DNA of 14,315 bases from assembly GCA_030592625.1 (NCBI GenBank), contig JAUVIY010000032.1, positions 1-14,315 on the forward strand. The letters run 5' to 3'. Below are positions 1 to 6,759 of this stretch, one piece after another; within the stretch, counting starts at the first letter, position 1, and every line of letters begins with the position of its first letter. The notes below the pieces were generated by a model. It worked only from the letters and a program-made list of their open reading frames with translations, was not told the DNA's origin and searched no databases. The stretch is from Spirochaeta sp. Its GTDB lineage: Bacteria; Spirochaetota; Spirochaetia; DSM-2461. The translations under genes and the position numbers were made by a program.

Positions 1-768
1 CATCTCACCAATGACTGTCTTGACCTGCTCCGATTCCAGGATCATATCGACATCTATGTTCTGCTTACCGGAGACAGCGATTTCCGGCCTCTGGTGATGA
101 ACCTGAGAAAGGCCGGTAAAGTCACCCATATCGTCTGTGATATCAAGAACGCCAGCAACGATCTCCTCAGGCTCGCCGATAACTTCACCGATTACCGGGA
201 TCTGTTCCCCTCGAACGATGACGACTCGAGTGACGATTCAGGTGATGAAGGCACCGGAAAAAAAGACAGCACCACATCCTATTCCAGGGAATACTGGTTC
301 GAACGGCTGGCCGAAACGGCATCCATACTCCGCAAGGATAAAAAAGGCACCGATCCGGGAAATGTCAAAATCTCAATGAAGAAACTCAATCAGGGGTTCG
401 ACGAAAAGGCACTGGGTTTTAAGAGATGGGGAGATTTTATCGCCAGTGCCTTACGGGCGGGCTTTATCAGCATGGAGTCCGACGATAAGCAGTCGGAAAT
501 TATCCCGGGCCGTCAATTCAGTCAGGAGGCGGGATCTCTGCAGATAGCCCTGAGAACCCTGGTGGAAACCCTCACCGAAATGGACGGCAAATCACCGGAT
601 CCGATATTTCACCGCTACGGCGTGGTCAGCTCCAAACTCAGGGATAAAGGGGTGAATACCAAAGCCCTGGGATTCAACCAGTTTAAGAAGTTCATTTCAT
701 CCGCGGAAGCTCGGGGGCTTGTTGAAACTCAGGTGGAAAAACTGACAAATTTCGTCAAACGCCAGTAG
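1..768 (+). CDS. NYN-domain (LabA/DUF88-like) protein with two OST-HTH/LOTUS domains, 5'-truncated
   Basis: The reading frame is open from base 1, so the gene starts upstream of the window and only the last 255 residues are seen; a GTG at 94 is internal and not the start. Residues 23-28 read TGDSDF, followed by an RPLV segment, which is the signature acidic motif of NYN (PIN-like) nuclease domains. The rest of that domain runs to about residue 68. A Ser/Asp-rich linker (about 70-90) follows. Two similar helical modules come next, about 97-160 and 178-245, each with an ALGF-(K/N)-x-(W/F)-xx-FI core typical of OST-HTH/LOTUS RNA-binding domains. The family is predicted to bind and cut or process RNA in the cytoplasm; no substrate is known. 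It is convergent with the flagellar gene train and its last 14 bases overlap the CheA-like gene, so it probably has its own transcript and a separate job. Confidence 0.88.
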   Translation, partial: HLTNDCLDLLRFQDHIDIYVLLTGDSDFRPLVMNLRKAGKVTHIVCDIKNASNDLLRLADNFTDYRDLFPSNDDDSSDDSGDEGTGKKDSTTSYSREYWFERLAETASILRKDKKGTDPGNVKISMKKLNQGFDEKALGFKRWGDFIASALRAGFISMESDDKQSEIIPGRQFSQEAGSLQIALRTLVETLTEMDGKSPDPIFHRYGVVSSKLRDKGVNTKALGFNQFKKFISSAEARGLVETQVEKLTNFVKRQ

Positions 769-2515
769 TTGGTTCCGACGTTTCGGCGGCGTATACCAGC
801 GCCGGGGAGAGTATCGGAATGCCGTTCCGGTGATCCTTGAAAGACCGGCACCATGGCCCGACAGGATCGGCAGGAACGAGTTCCCCCGGTCCCCAGGGTT
901 CTTCGGACAACAGATCGTCCACCAGCAGTGCCGCCCGACGTCCCCGGTGGTGGATTTCCAGGAAATAGGGCAGTAGGGTTCCCGGTGGACGCAGTCCCAT
1001 TGGACCCACCATGGGTATCAATCCCCCACCTATGCTGTAGCCCTGACCCGAAGCATTCACCCGGGAAGGATCCATAACACCACGACGGTGGACGGAATCG
1101 GCAGGTATGGCCCATGAACGACCGTCTGAAACGAAGATAAGGTAAGGCCTTCGCATATGCTTTTCGGGGAGACTCCAGTGAATGATGAGTCCCTGACCGG
1201 GACTGTTGTCCAGCTCAAGATCGCTGTCGAATTCACCCAACAACATGTGTCGGACCATTTCCAGCCCCATGCCTCTGCCGCCATCCAGATCCGCATCATC
1301 TGTCATGGTAAAGCCGGTTGTACAGAGGATCTCCAGTAAACCGGTTCCCCCCTCTTTGGAAATCAGCCCTTCTCGTTCAGCCCGTTCCATCACGACATCT
1401 TCATCAATACCTCTTCCGTCATCCTCGAAATGGAAGCGGTAGAATTTACCCGATCGCTCAACGTTAAGTCTCATCACCCCGGCTTCGTTTTTTCCCGATG
1501 CAATGCGGTTTGCAGGAGGCTCAATACCATGGCGCAGAGAGTTTCTTACCAGCTGCCTGAGTATTTCTCCCAGAAGTTCCAACGTGGCAGCATCAAGCCC
1601 CCCGGAGGCGACGGTCCATTCGAACCGGGCTTTGAGACCCCGGCGTTCCGCCAGACGCGAAACAGCTGCCCCGATATCAGTCAGCATTGGCTCCAGAGGT
1701 TGGAATGCCAGGGATTCCAAACACCTCTGTAATTCCGACGACAATGTTGATTCAGGAGTGCCGGGCCTGCATTCCAGTCGCCAGGCCAGTTCTTCGGCAA
1801 TCTGCATTGTTTCGTCGTAACGGGATCGATTTACAATGAGCGACGCATCTTCATCATCGCCGGCTCCGGTCGATTCACCAATGGAAACTTCCCCGCTCTC
1901 CAGGATGTCCCGATAGTCCAGGCGGATCAGATCGACAACGTCAACCAGGTCGATATTGGCAGCCATGAACACTTCGGACTCCGGACTGTCTGAGGTGAAC
2001 CAGAATGTCGGCCTGGAGAAATCCGCTTCGTGGTTGTCCATCGGAGGCTCTGCTTTAATCAAAGTCATGCCGGTTTCCAGTTTCGATGAAAGGAGATACG
2101 CCCGGGTGTACGGTAGCGGTTCGGACGGATCAATACGGCAGGTGAGGCGGTAGAAATGTTCTTTCCGCTGCCTGGATTCTTCCAGGACTTTTTGCTCAAG
2201 CTCAGTGAAACGAATGGCCTGGCCGACTGTTGTTTTCTTCTGTAAACCGGATGAGGCTTCAAGCACCCGTTTTTCAACGAGTTTTTCCAGCCTGACGGCG
2301 ACTTTCCTCCAATTGATATCAAACCCTTGTGATGATTCAAGGGTATCTTCCAACAAGTGAGCTTCCTGCTCCAGATCTTCCCATCCGAGAAACGATGCAC
2401 CCGATTTGAGGGAATGAAGAGCCCTGGCTATTTCAATCTTTCCGGGGCCTTTTTTCAATGAAGCCAGGAGTTCAGCAGCATCTCTCAAAAATGTATTTGC
2501 AAATTGAAATGCCAT
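755..2515 (-). CDS. CheA-like chemotaxis histidine kinase (HPt, P2-, P3-like, HATPase, degenerate P5), altered N box
   Basis: 586 residues with CheA-type order. An HPt motif H34-SLKSG matches the phosphorylated His of P1. A P2-like response-regulator docking region spans about 118-200, and a short P3-like helical pair about 230-292. The GHKL ATPase domain spans about 300-450, with N box QLVRN (321-325) then RHGIE, G1 DDGRGID (365-371), and G2 GRGMGL (413-418). The C-terminal 455-586 sits where the CheW-binding P5 domain belongs but is only weakly recognisable. In CheA the N-box position before LVRN is normally His and the next motif DHGIE; here they are Gln321 and RHGIE, so catalysis may be weak or lost. 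It lies last in the flagellar gene train, 7 nt after the SwrB-like gene, with no cheW or cheY beside it. The ribosome site is poor (AGAAGG about 13 nt away). The CheA-family call is firm; the role as the main chemotaxis kinase is doubtful. Confidence 0.85.
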   Translation of the reverse strand: MAFQFANTFLRDAAELLASLKKGPGKIEIARALHSLKSGASFLGWEDLEQEAHLLEDTLESSQGFDINWRKVAVRLEKLVEKRVLEASSGLQKKTTVGQAIRFTELEQKVLEESRQRKEHFYRLTCRIDPSEPLPYTRAYLLSSKLETGMTLIKAEPPMDNHEADFSRPTFWFTSDSPESEVFMAANIDLVDVVDLIRLDYRDILESGEVSIGESTGAGDDEDASLIVNRSRYDETMQIAEELAWRLECRPGTPESTLSSELQRCLESLAFQPLEPMLTDIGAAVSRLAERRGLKARFEWTVASGGLDAATLELLGEILRQLVRNSLRHGIEPPANRIASGKNEAGVMRLNVERSGKFYRFHFEDDGRGIDEDVVMERAEREGLISKEGGTGLLEILCTTGFTMTDDADLDGGRGMGLEMVRHMLLGEFDSDLELDNSPGQGLIIHWSLPEKHMRRPYLIFVSDGRSWAIPADSVHRRGVMDPSRVNASGQGYSIGGGLIPMVGPMGLRPPGTLLPYFLEIHHRGRRAALLVDDLLSEEPWGPGELVPADPVGPWCRSFKDHRNGIPILSPALVYAAETSEPTTGV

Positions 2516-2522
2516 GATAAGA

Positions 2523-3047
2523 TCAGTGCCTTCTGTCGTGAAGGGAAATTATAAGTTCAACCTCACCGCGGCTCAACTTGAGTTTTGAAGCAATAGTATC
2601 GAGCCCTTCCCCTTGCCTGTTGAGGACAAGGGCTTTTTCCCGGGTCGTAAGGGATTCGAAATCTATAGAGTTGGAGTCAGATTCGGGTTCGCTCTCACTC
2701 TCGCTCTCGTTTTCCACATCGATTGATAGAGGCTTGGAGCGGCTCAGGGACGTATAAACCCTACTGGCAAGATCGTGCTTCATTTTTTCCCGTTTAAGAA
2801 CACCAGTTGTTTTGCCGGCCTTATCCACGAGCTCTCTGACTATGCGGATCTGATTCTCAAGCAGGGCGATATTACGCTCGGTAGTACCGTTCAGTTCCGT
2901 CACCATTTCACCGACTTCGATTTTCAGCTTTTTAACTATCATGTCAATCTCGAGTTCACGTCGGAGTCTCCGACGCCACAGATACACGAAAACCACGCAG
3001 GTGACGAGTGAAGCAAGAACCGAAACTGATACTGAGAGGAGGATCAT
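2523..3047 (-). CDS. SwrB/YlxL-like flagellar membrane protein (N-terminal TM, coiled coil, C-terminal HTH-like motif)
   Basis: 174 residues. One hydrophobic helix at 2-24 is followed by RRRLRR, predicting an N-out, C-in single-pass inner-membrane protein. Residues about 30-100 look like a coiled coil, and 112-127 are an acidic Ser/Glu linker. The end (133-170, TTREKALVLN...DTIASKLKL-SRGEVELII) has the pattern 'Gly-x-x-x-x-x-IA-x-x-L-x-x-x-x-GEVELI' found at the C terminus of B. subtilis SwrB and related DUF2802/DUF6115 flagellar-locus proteins. SwrB is encoded next to the sigma-D gene and is reported to activate the flagellar export gate. The same neighbourhood here (downstream of a sigma-28 gene) supports the match, but homology is inferred by eye. 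An in-frame stop sits directly upstream (3051-3053), so ATG 3047 is the first possible start; it lacks a clear ribosome site and is probably coupled to the preceding gene, which ends 6 nt away. Confidence 0.8.
   Translation of the reverse strand: MILLSVSVSVLASLVTCVVFVYLWRRRLRRELEIDMIVKKLKIEVGEMVTELNGTTERNIALLENQIRIVRELVDKAGKTTGVLKREKMKHDLASRVYTSLSRSKPLSIDVENESESESEPESDSNSIDFESLTTREKALVLNRQGEGLDTIASKLKLSRGEVELIISLHDRRH
2691..2708. repeat. Short in-frame hexamer repeat encoding a Ser/Glu linker
   Basis: Three imperfect 6-bp units (GCTCTC, ACTCTC, GCTCTC on the + strand) encode alternating Ser and Glu in the SwrB-like protein. Copy number changes would lengthen or shorten the linker without shifting frame. 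Confidence 0.6.
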
Positions 3048-3053
3048 AAGTCA

Positions 3054-3380
3054 TTAACCGGACAGATCAATATGACGCCCCACATCCGGGTCGGTAACCA
3101 CTTCAAGGTCGCTGGAATCACCGGGAGGAGATTCGTTCTCGTCTTTCTTGCGCTTACCGCCTTCTTTGGCTTCCTCCGAATCATCATCCTTGACAGCCTG
3201 CGTCTCATTATCGGCAGGCGTTTCGGTAACCCTGCGATCTTCTGCAAGTTCTTTCGTTACCTGAGACCTGGCAGCTAGAGACTGCTGCAGGGCGGACTGC
3301 TCCTTTGCGAGAGATTGTTCTTTGCTAACCTCTCCCATCTTTACGAACAGGGTCTGTAGATCGATGGGTTTGATACTCAT
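3054..3380 (-). CDS. Small hydrophilic flagellar-operon protein, N-terminal 'PIDLQ' motif, function unknown
   Basis: 108 residues, soluble, with no membrane segment. The N-terminal 50 residues (MSIKPIDLQTLFVKMGEVSK then a Gln/Ser/Ala-rich helix) resemble a short motif I remember from unnamed proteins in flagellar operons of clostridia and spirochaetes. The rest is charged and probably disordered (Asp/Glu/Lys rich). The first ATG (3386) overlaps the upstream stop as TAATG, but GGAGG (3389-3393) is only 2 nt from it. The second in-frame ATG at 3380 has an ideal 8-nt spacing, so it is taken as the start. It sits between the FapA-type gene and the SwrB-like gene in the same transcript. Coding is supported by the strong ribosome site and tight packing; the function is unknown. 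Confidence 0.78.
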   Translation of the reverse strand: MSIKPIDLQTLFVKMGEVSKEQSLAKEQSALQQSLAARSQVTKELAEDRRVTETPADNETQAVKDDDSEEAKEGGKRKKDENESPPGDSSDLEVVTDPDVGRHIDLSG

Positions 3381-3385
3381 CAGCA

Positions 3386-5353
3386 TTACCTCCGAATGAG
3401 GTCTTCCTCAATATCCTGAAATTTCACGGTTCGGATATAATCGTCCTCGAGTATGAATGTAACGGGGCTCTCATAGGAATCTTTCACGACATACTCTACA
3501 TCCCGAATTCTCAGGATAACTCCGGCCAGTACTCTCTTCGCTGCAGAAACCTTACCGTGCGTCTGCAGTGAATCCAGGTACTCCCGCCTCTTCCGTATCT
3601 CTTCATCGACAAGCTGGAGCTTTTTATGTAGTTCATTATGCTGCTTTCTCAGCTCATCGAAGAGCTGTTCTTTTTCCTTGGACAGGCGGCGGCGCTGCAT
3701 CCGAACCTGACGCTTGAGCCCCTGGAGATTCAGGTCGACCGTATCCCGTTCCGCCTCAACGGCATTCCGCTGCTCGATAAGCTGTTCGATTTCCTCTTTG
3801 GCCTTGGGATCGAATCCCACTTCAATCAATGTTTCCGAACCGCCGGCCGATCCGAGAATGACAGCATTCACTTCTTCGGAAGCTCTCACATGGCCGCCGA
3901 CGATCTTGGCACGACGGCCTTTACAGAGGACTTTCTTCTGGGAGACCACATCCGAATTGACGATTCCGGCACTGACAATAACGAACTCCCCGGCGTCAAC
4001 CTGAGCATTCTGGATAAATGAGGACCAGATGGATTTACCGGCCGTGATGTGTCCAAACTCCTTTCCCTCACCGCCGTTGATACCCCGGGAGACAATAATG
4101 TCACCTCCGGCATTCAGATTGGCCTTTCCAACATATCCGGATACTTCGATCTTCCCCTGTGCGGTAACCGAATATCCATCTTCAACATTACCCTTGATGA
4201 CCACGGATCCCAGGGCATTGACGTTCCCTGTTCTTCCATCAATGTTTCCGGGAATTACAAGAACGGTTTCTACAGTAATCTTACCGCTTTTCAGCATGAC
4301 ATGACCGCTTGCGGTAGCGACGACTGTGGCTCCATTATCGGCGATGGATACATTCTTCCCCAATCCGATTTCAAGATCGTTGCCGTCACGGGCGGGAATG
4401 TAGCGTCCATAGACGGTTCTGCCGTCTTTCCCCGGTTCGGGAGCCACCTTCCGTGCCAACGGTTGGCCTTTCACGACATTCTGATACTTGTTGAGTTCTT
4501 TGAAATCGACGCTGCCGTCTTCCCGCTCCTGTATATGTATCTTGTCGGACTCGGTTTCGAAATTGTAGATGACCTTGGCTTCAGCACCGTGAACGGGAGG
4601 TGTTCCTTCCGCCACAAGAACAGGTGTGTCGAATATGGGGAAATCCTCGAAATCCTGTATTGCGTCATCCAGGATACCGTAAACGATGCTGTTATTGGCC
4701 AGGAAACCTCTGATATCATCCACCGCCATATCAGCACCGCCGGGACTTGGTTCCATCACCTTGATATAAGCTTTCATCCCTTCTTCGATCACTTCCAGGG
4801 AGCTCAATGCATCATTAGCGGGGTTATAGATAAAATCACCGACCTTCACCCACATTATGTCGGCTTTTTGAACGACAACGGCGATAATATCCATGTCCGG
4901 TTCCATGATGCCCCGGCCCTGAAGTTTTCCCACCACGTCCTCGATGACGATCGGTATTCCTTCACCAACAGCGGGATAGACTTTCGCCCAAGCCCCATCG
5001 GAACCCAGACGGACGGCAAATCGACCGTTGGTATCCGTTGTCATGGGAACGTCTTCCTGCTCGTAGGACTTGAGATCGAGTTCATCCTCGAGACTCATTA
5101 CTTCGCTTTCCATCTGATCCGTGATGGATTCATAAGCGATAATCCTCCAGGGAGAAGCTTTGATACCCAGAATACCGGACTTGCCCCGATCGAGGATTTC
5201 ATATTCGAGAACCCGCAAAGGAAGCCCGAGTTCAAGGGAAGCTTGTTTCAGGGCATCATCCAGGTTCTTGCCGGACACCTGGACGCTCTTCATCTGTTTT
5301 GTCTTCTCGATCTCGGTTTTCATCCTATCCCGGAAATCATCGAGACCGATCAT
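3386..5353 (-). CDS. Jag_N domain plus FapA/DUF342 (flagellar assembly A-like) protein
   Basis: 655 residues, cytoplasmic. Residues about 23-70 (VQVSGKNLDDALKQASLELG, then VLEYEILDRGKSGILGI) match the Jag_N fold found at the start of the RNA-binding protein Jag/KhpB. A middle module (about 110-200) leads into the FapA/DUF342 core (about 200-515), with PPVHG (252-256), PGKDGRTVYG (307-316), and a run of Gly-rich short strands (about 360-500) that predicts a right-handed beta-helix. A long charged coiled coil (about 515-597) and a short beta-rich tail finish it. DUF342 proteins are linked to flagellar loci and to cell-surface or polar assembly in some bacteria, but no biochemical activity is settled. 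It starts 2 nt after the sigma factor stop, with AAAGG about 12 nt from the ATG. A Jag_N-DUF342 protein beside the sigma-28 gene fits spirochaete gene order. Confidence 0.88.
   Translation of the reverse strand: MIGLDDFRDRMKTEIEKTKQMKSVQVSGKNLDDALKQASLELGLPLRVLEYEILDRGKSGILGIKASPWRIIAYESITDQMESEVMSLEDELDLKSYEQEDVPMTTDTNGRFAVRLGSDGAWAKVYPAVGEGIPIVIEDVVGKLQGRGIMEPDMDIIAVVVQKADIMWVKVGDFIYNPANDALSSLEVIEEGMKAYIKVMEPSPGGADMAVDDIRGFLANNSIVYGILDDAIQDFEDFPIFDTPVLVAEGTPPVHGAEAKVIYNFETESDKIHIQEREDGSVDFKELNKYQNVVKGQPLARKVAPEPGKDGRTVYGRYIPARDGNDLEIGLGKNVSIADNGATVVATASGHVMLKSGKITVETVLVIPGNIDGRTGNVNALGSVVIKGNVEDGYSVTAQGKIEVSGYVGKANLNAGGDIIVSRGINGGEGKEFGHITAGKSIWSSFIQNAQVDAGEFVIVSAGIVNSDVVSQKKVLCKGRRAKIVGGHVRASEEVNAVILGSAGGSETLIEVGFDPKAKEEIEQLIEQRNAVEAERDTVDLNLQGLKRQVRMQRRRLSKEKEQLFDELRKQHNELHKKLQLVDEEIRKRREYLDSLQTHGKVSAAKRVLAGVILRIRDVEYVVKDSYESPVTFILEDDYIRTVKFQDIEEDLIRR
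3389..3393 (-). promoter_or_regulatory. Ribosome binding site that decides the start of the PIDLQ protein
   Basis: GGAGG is 2 nt from ATG 3386 but 8 nt from the in-frame ATG 3380, which favours the shorter protein. Confidence 0.75.
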
Positions 5354-5355
5354 AG

Positions 5356-6150
5356 CTAAAATATACCTTTCTTCATATTGGTAAGTTTTCCGCGAAGCCG
5401 ACTTATCGCTTTTGTATGGAGCTGGGAAATCCGGGATTCGGTGACGTCCAGAACCTTACCGATTTCCTTGAGGGTCAGATCCTCATAATAATAAAGAACA
5501 AGAACTTTCTTCTCCTTTTCCGGGAGTTCGCTGATAGCCTCAACAATGACACGGCGCATTTCACCCATTTCCGCAATGGCATCAGGCCTGAGCGAATTGG
5601 GAGATTCGATGCTTTCAACGATGGATATCTTGTCGTTGTCCTCACCGGTATACCAGACATCATTCAGTGAAAGAATCGAAGTACCGCTTACTTTCAGCAT
5701 CATCTGGTTATACTGTACGATACTCAATCCCATTTCAGCGGCCACCTCCTCATCGGTAGCGGCCCTTCCAAGTTTGGCTTCGAGATGCTGGACGGTATCA
5801 TCGATTTCCCTGGTTTTCTGTCTGACGGACCGGGGAACCCAATCAATGGATCTGAGTTCATCAAAAATGGCACCACGGATTCGTGTCACAGCATAAGTTT
5901 TAAATTTGACATGTTTATCCGGGTCGTACTTTTCAATCGCGTCAAACAATCCGAAGACACCGAAACCGACCAGATCGTCGAAATCCACATTCTGGGGCAT
6001 GCCGACAGATACCTTGCCGGCTACATATTTCACCAGAGGCGCATATTGCTTGACAATCGCATCACGAATGGACTGATCTTTGGTGCTGCGGTACTGGTGC
6101 CAGAGCTCTTTCTCCGGAATTCCGGCAATTACAATGTCATCGTCGGCCAT
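5356..6150 (-). CDS. fliA: Flagellar sigma-28 factor (FliA/WhiG family)
   Basis: 264 residues, the usual length for FliA/SigD/WhiG. Region 2 (about 29-100) contains [20 protein letters not shown] and ends [20 protein letters not shown], the hallmark core- and -10-binding segment of this family. Region 3 is about 106-165. Region 4 (203-257) has [20 protein letters not shown] and the recognition helix [13 protein letters not shown]. It directs RNA polymerase to late flagellar and chemotaxis promoters; spirochaete copies are often named whiG. The ATG at 6150 has GAAAGG at 9 nt. The gene lies 5 nt after the two-TM membrane protein and 2 nt before the FapA-type gene, so it is made together with the export gate. 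No anti-sigma factor gene (flgM) is in the window. Confidence 0.97.
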   Translation of the reverse strand: MADDDIVIAGIPEKELWHQYRSTKDQSIRDAIVKQYAPLVKYVAGKVSVGMPQNVDFDDLVGFGVFGLFDAIEKYDPDKHVKFKTYAVTRIRGAIFDELRSIDWVPRSVRQKTREIDDTVQHLEAKLGRAATDEEVAAEMGLSIVQYNQMMLKVSGTSILSLNDVWYTGEDNDKISIVESIESPNSLRPDAIAEMGEMRRVIVEAISELPEKEKKVLVLYYYEDLTLKEIGKVLDVTESRISQLHTKAISRLRGKLTNMKKGIF

Positions 6151-6155
6151 GCATC

Positions 6156-6713
6156 CTAACCTTTCTCGTCTCTCTTTATCACTGTATGTATAGCCTGAGC
6201 CAATTCTTCGGGATCATGATCATCGCCGGAGCCATTGGTAGTTGACCTTCGCGAACCCGGTTTGTCATCATCACTTTCAGAAAAGGACCCTGAAAACCGG
6301 TCAAGATCATCCATGGAATCTACAGGTTCTACTGTCTCTATATCCTCGTCATTCTCATCGATCTTATCCGCATCTCCGGTATCGGATACGGCATTTCCAC
6401 TAACTTCATCCAAACTACCTGAAACTCCAGGTGCTTCGGAGGGCATCACAATATTAACACGGCTGCCCGGAGCATCTGCTTCAGAGCTGATTTCCGCCCC
6501 AACGGCACTGCCAGTATCCAGGATTTCAGGAAAAAACCTGGCGACAAGCAGATTCAATCCAATGGCTAACACCGTGAAAGCGACTCCTCCCATCAGAGCC
6601 CTCATAACAAGAACTCCGATACGAATCCCGCTCAACCCCCCGCTCAGGAGGGAAACCGCCATGGCGATAATGGCGACCACAACAACAAATTTCCAGCGAA
6701 TGTTATCAATCAC
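6156..6713 (-). CDS. Two-TM membrane protein with acidic cytoplasmic-type tail, flagellar operon orphan
   Basis: 185 residues from GTG 6713. Two hydrophobic helices (about 9-26 and 37-58) precede a long acidic, Ser/Asp/Glu-rich tail (about 65-165). The protein ends with a short amphipathic helix, [16 protein letters not shown] (168-182), that looks like a docking motif. I do not recognise a named family. It is wedged between flhG and the sigma-28 gene, so a motility role is inferred from context only. The start is uncertain: GTG 6713 leaves a 46-nt gap after flhG and has no good ribosome site. GTG 6809 would give 217 residues with a 50-nt overlap into flhG, but AAGGAG touches it with no spacer. 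The frame between the flhG stop and 6713 still reads like protein (VDGIFKVAYSEVGNRE), hinting at a non-standard start after 6762. Confidence 0.72.
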   Translation of the reverse strand: MIDNIRWKFVVVVAIIAMAVSLLSGGLSGIRIGVLVMRALMGGVAFTVLAIGLNLLVARFFPEILDTGSAVGAEISSEADAPGSRVNIVMPSEAPGVSGSLDEVSGNAVSDTGDADKIDENDEDIETVEPVDSMDDLDRFSGSFSESDDDKPGSRRSTTNGSGDDHDPEELAQAIHTVIKRDEKG

Positions 6714-6759
6714 AAGTTCGCGGTTCCCAACCTCAGAATAGGCGACCTTAAAAATGCCG

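Noticed and set aside
175..182. GCCGATAA, the sigma-28 -10 consensus, on the plus strand
   Set aside because: It is inside the NYN coding frame and has no TAAA-type -35 box at the expected distance. Similar minus-strand copies at 4336-4343 and 3208-3215 also lack a -35 box.
743..757. Near-palindrome TGACAAATTTCGTCA at the convergent gene ends
   Set aside because: The stem is only about 4-5 bp with weak pairing and no T run on either strand, so it is not a credible terminator.
755..1115. Minus-strand open frame of 128 codons inside the CheA-like gene
   Set aside because: It is a Gly/Pro/Arg-rich shadow in another frame of a gene with clear CheA domains.
4049..5359. Long open frame (436 codons) on the plus strand opposite the FapA-type gene
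   Set aside because: It mirrors a strongly supported gene, its protein resembles no family, and no ribosome site or neighbouring plus-strand genes support it.
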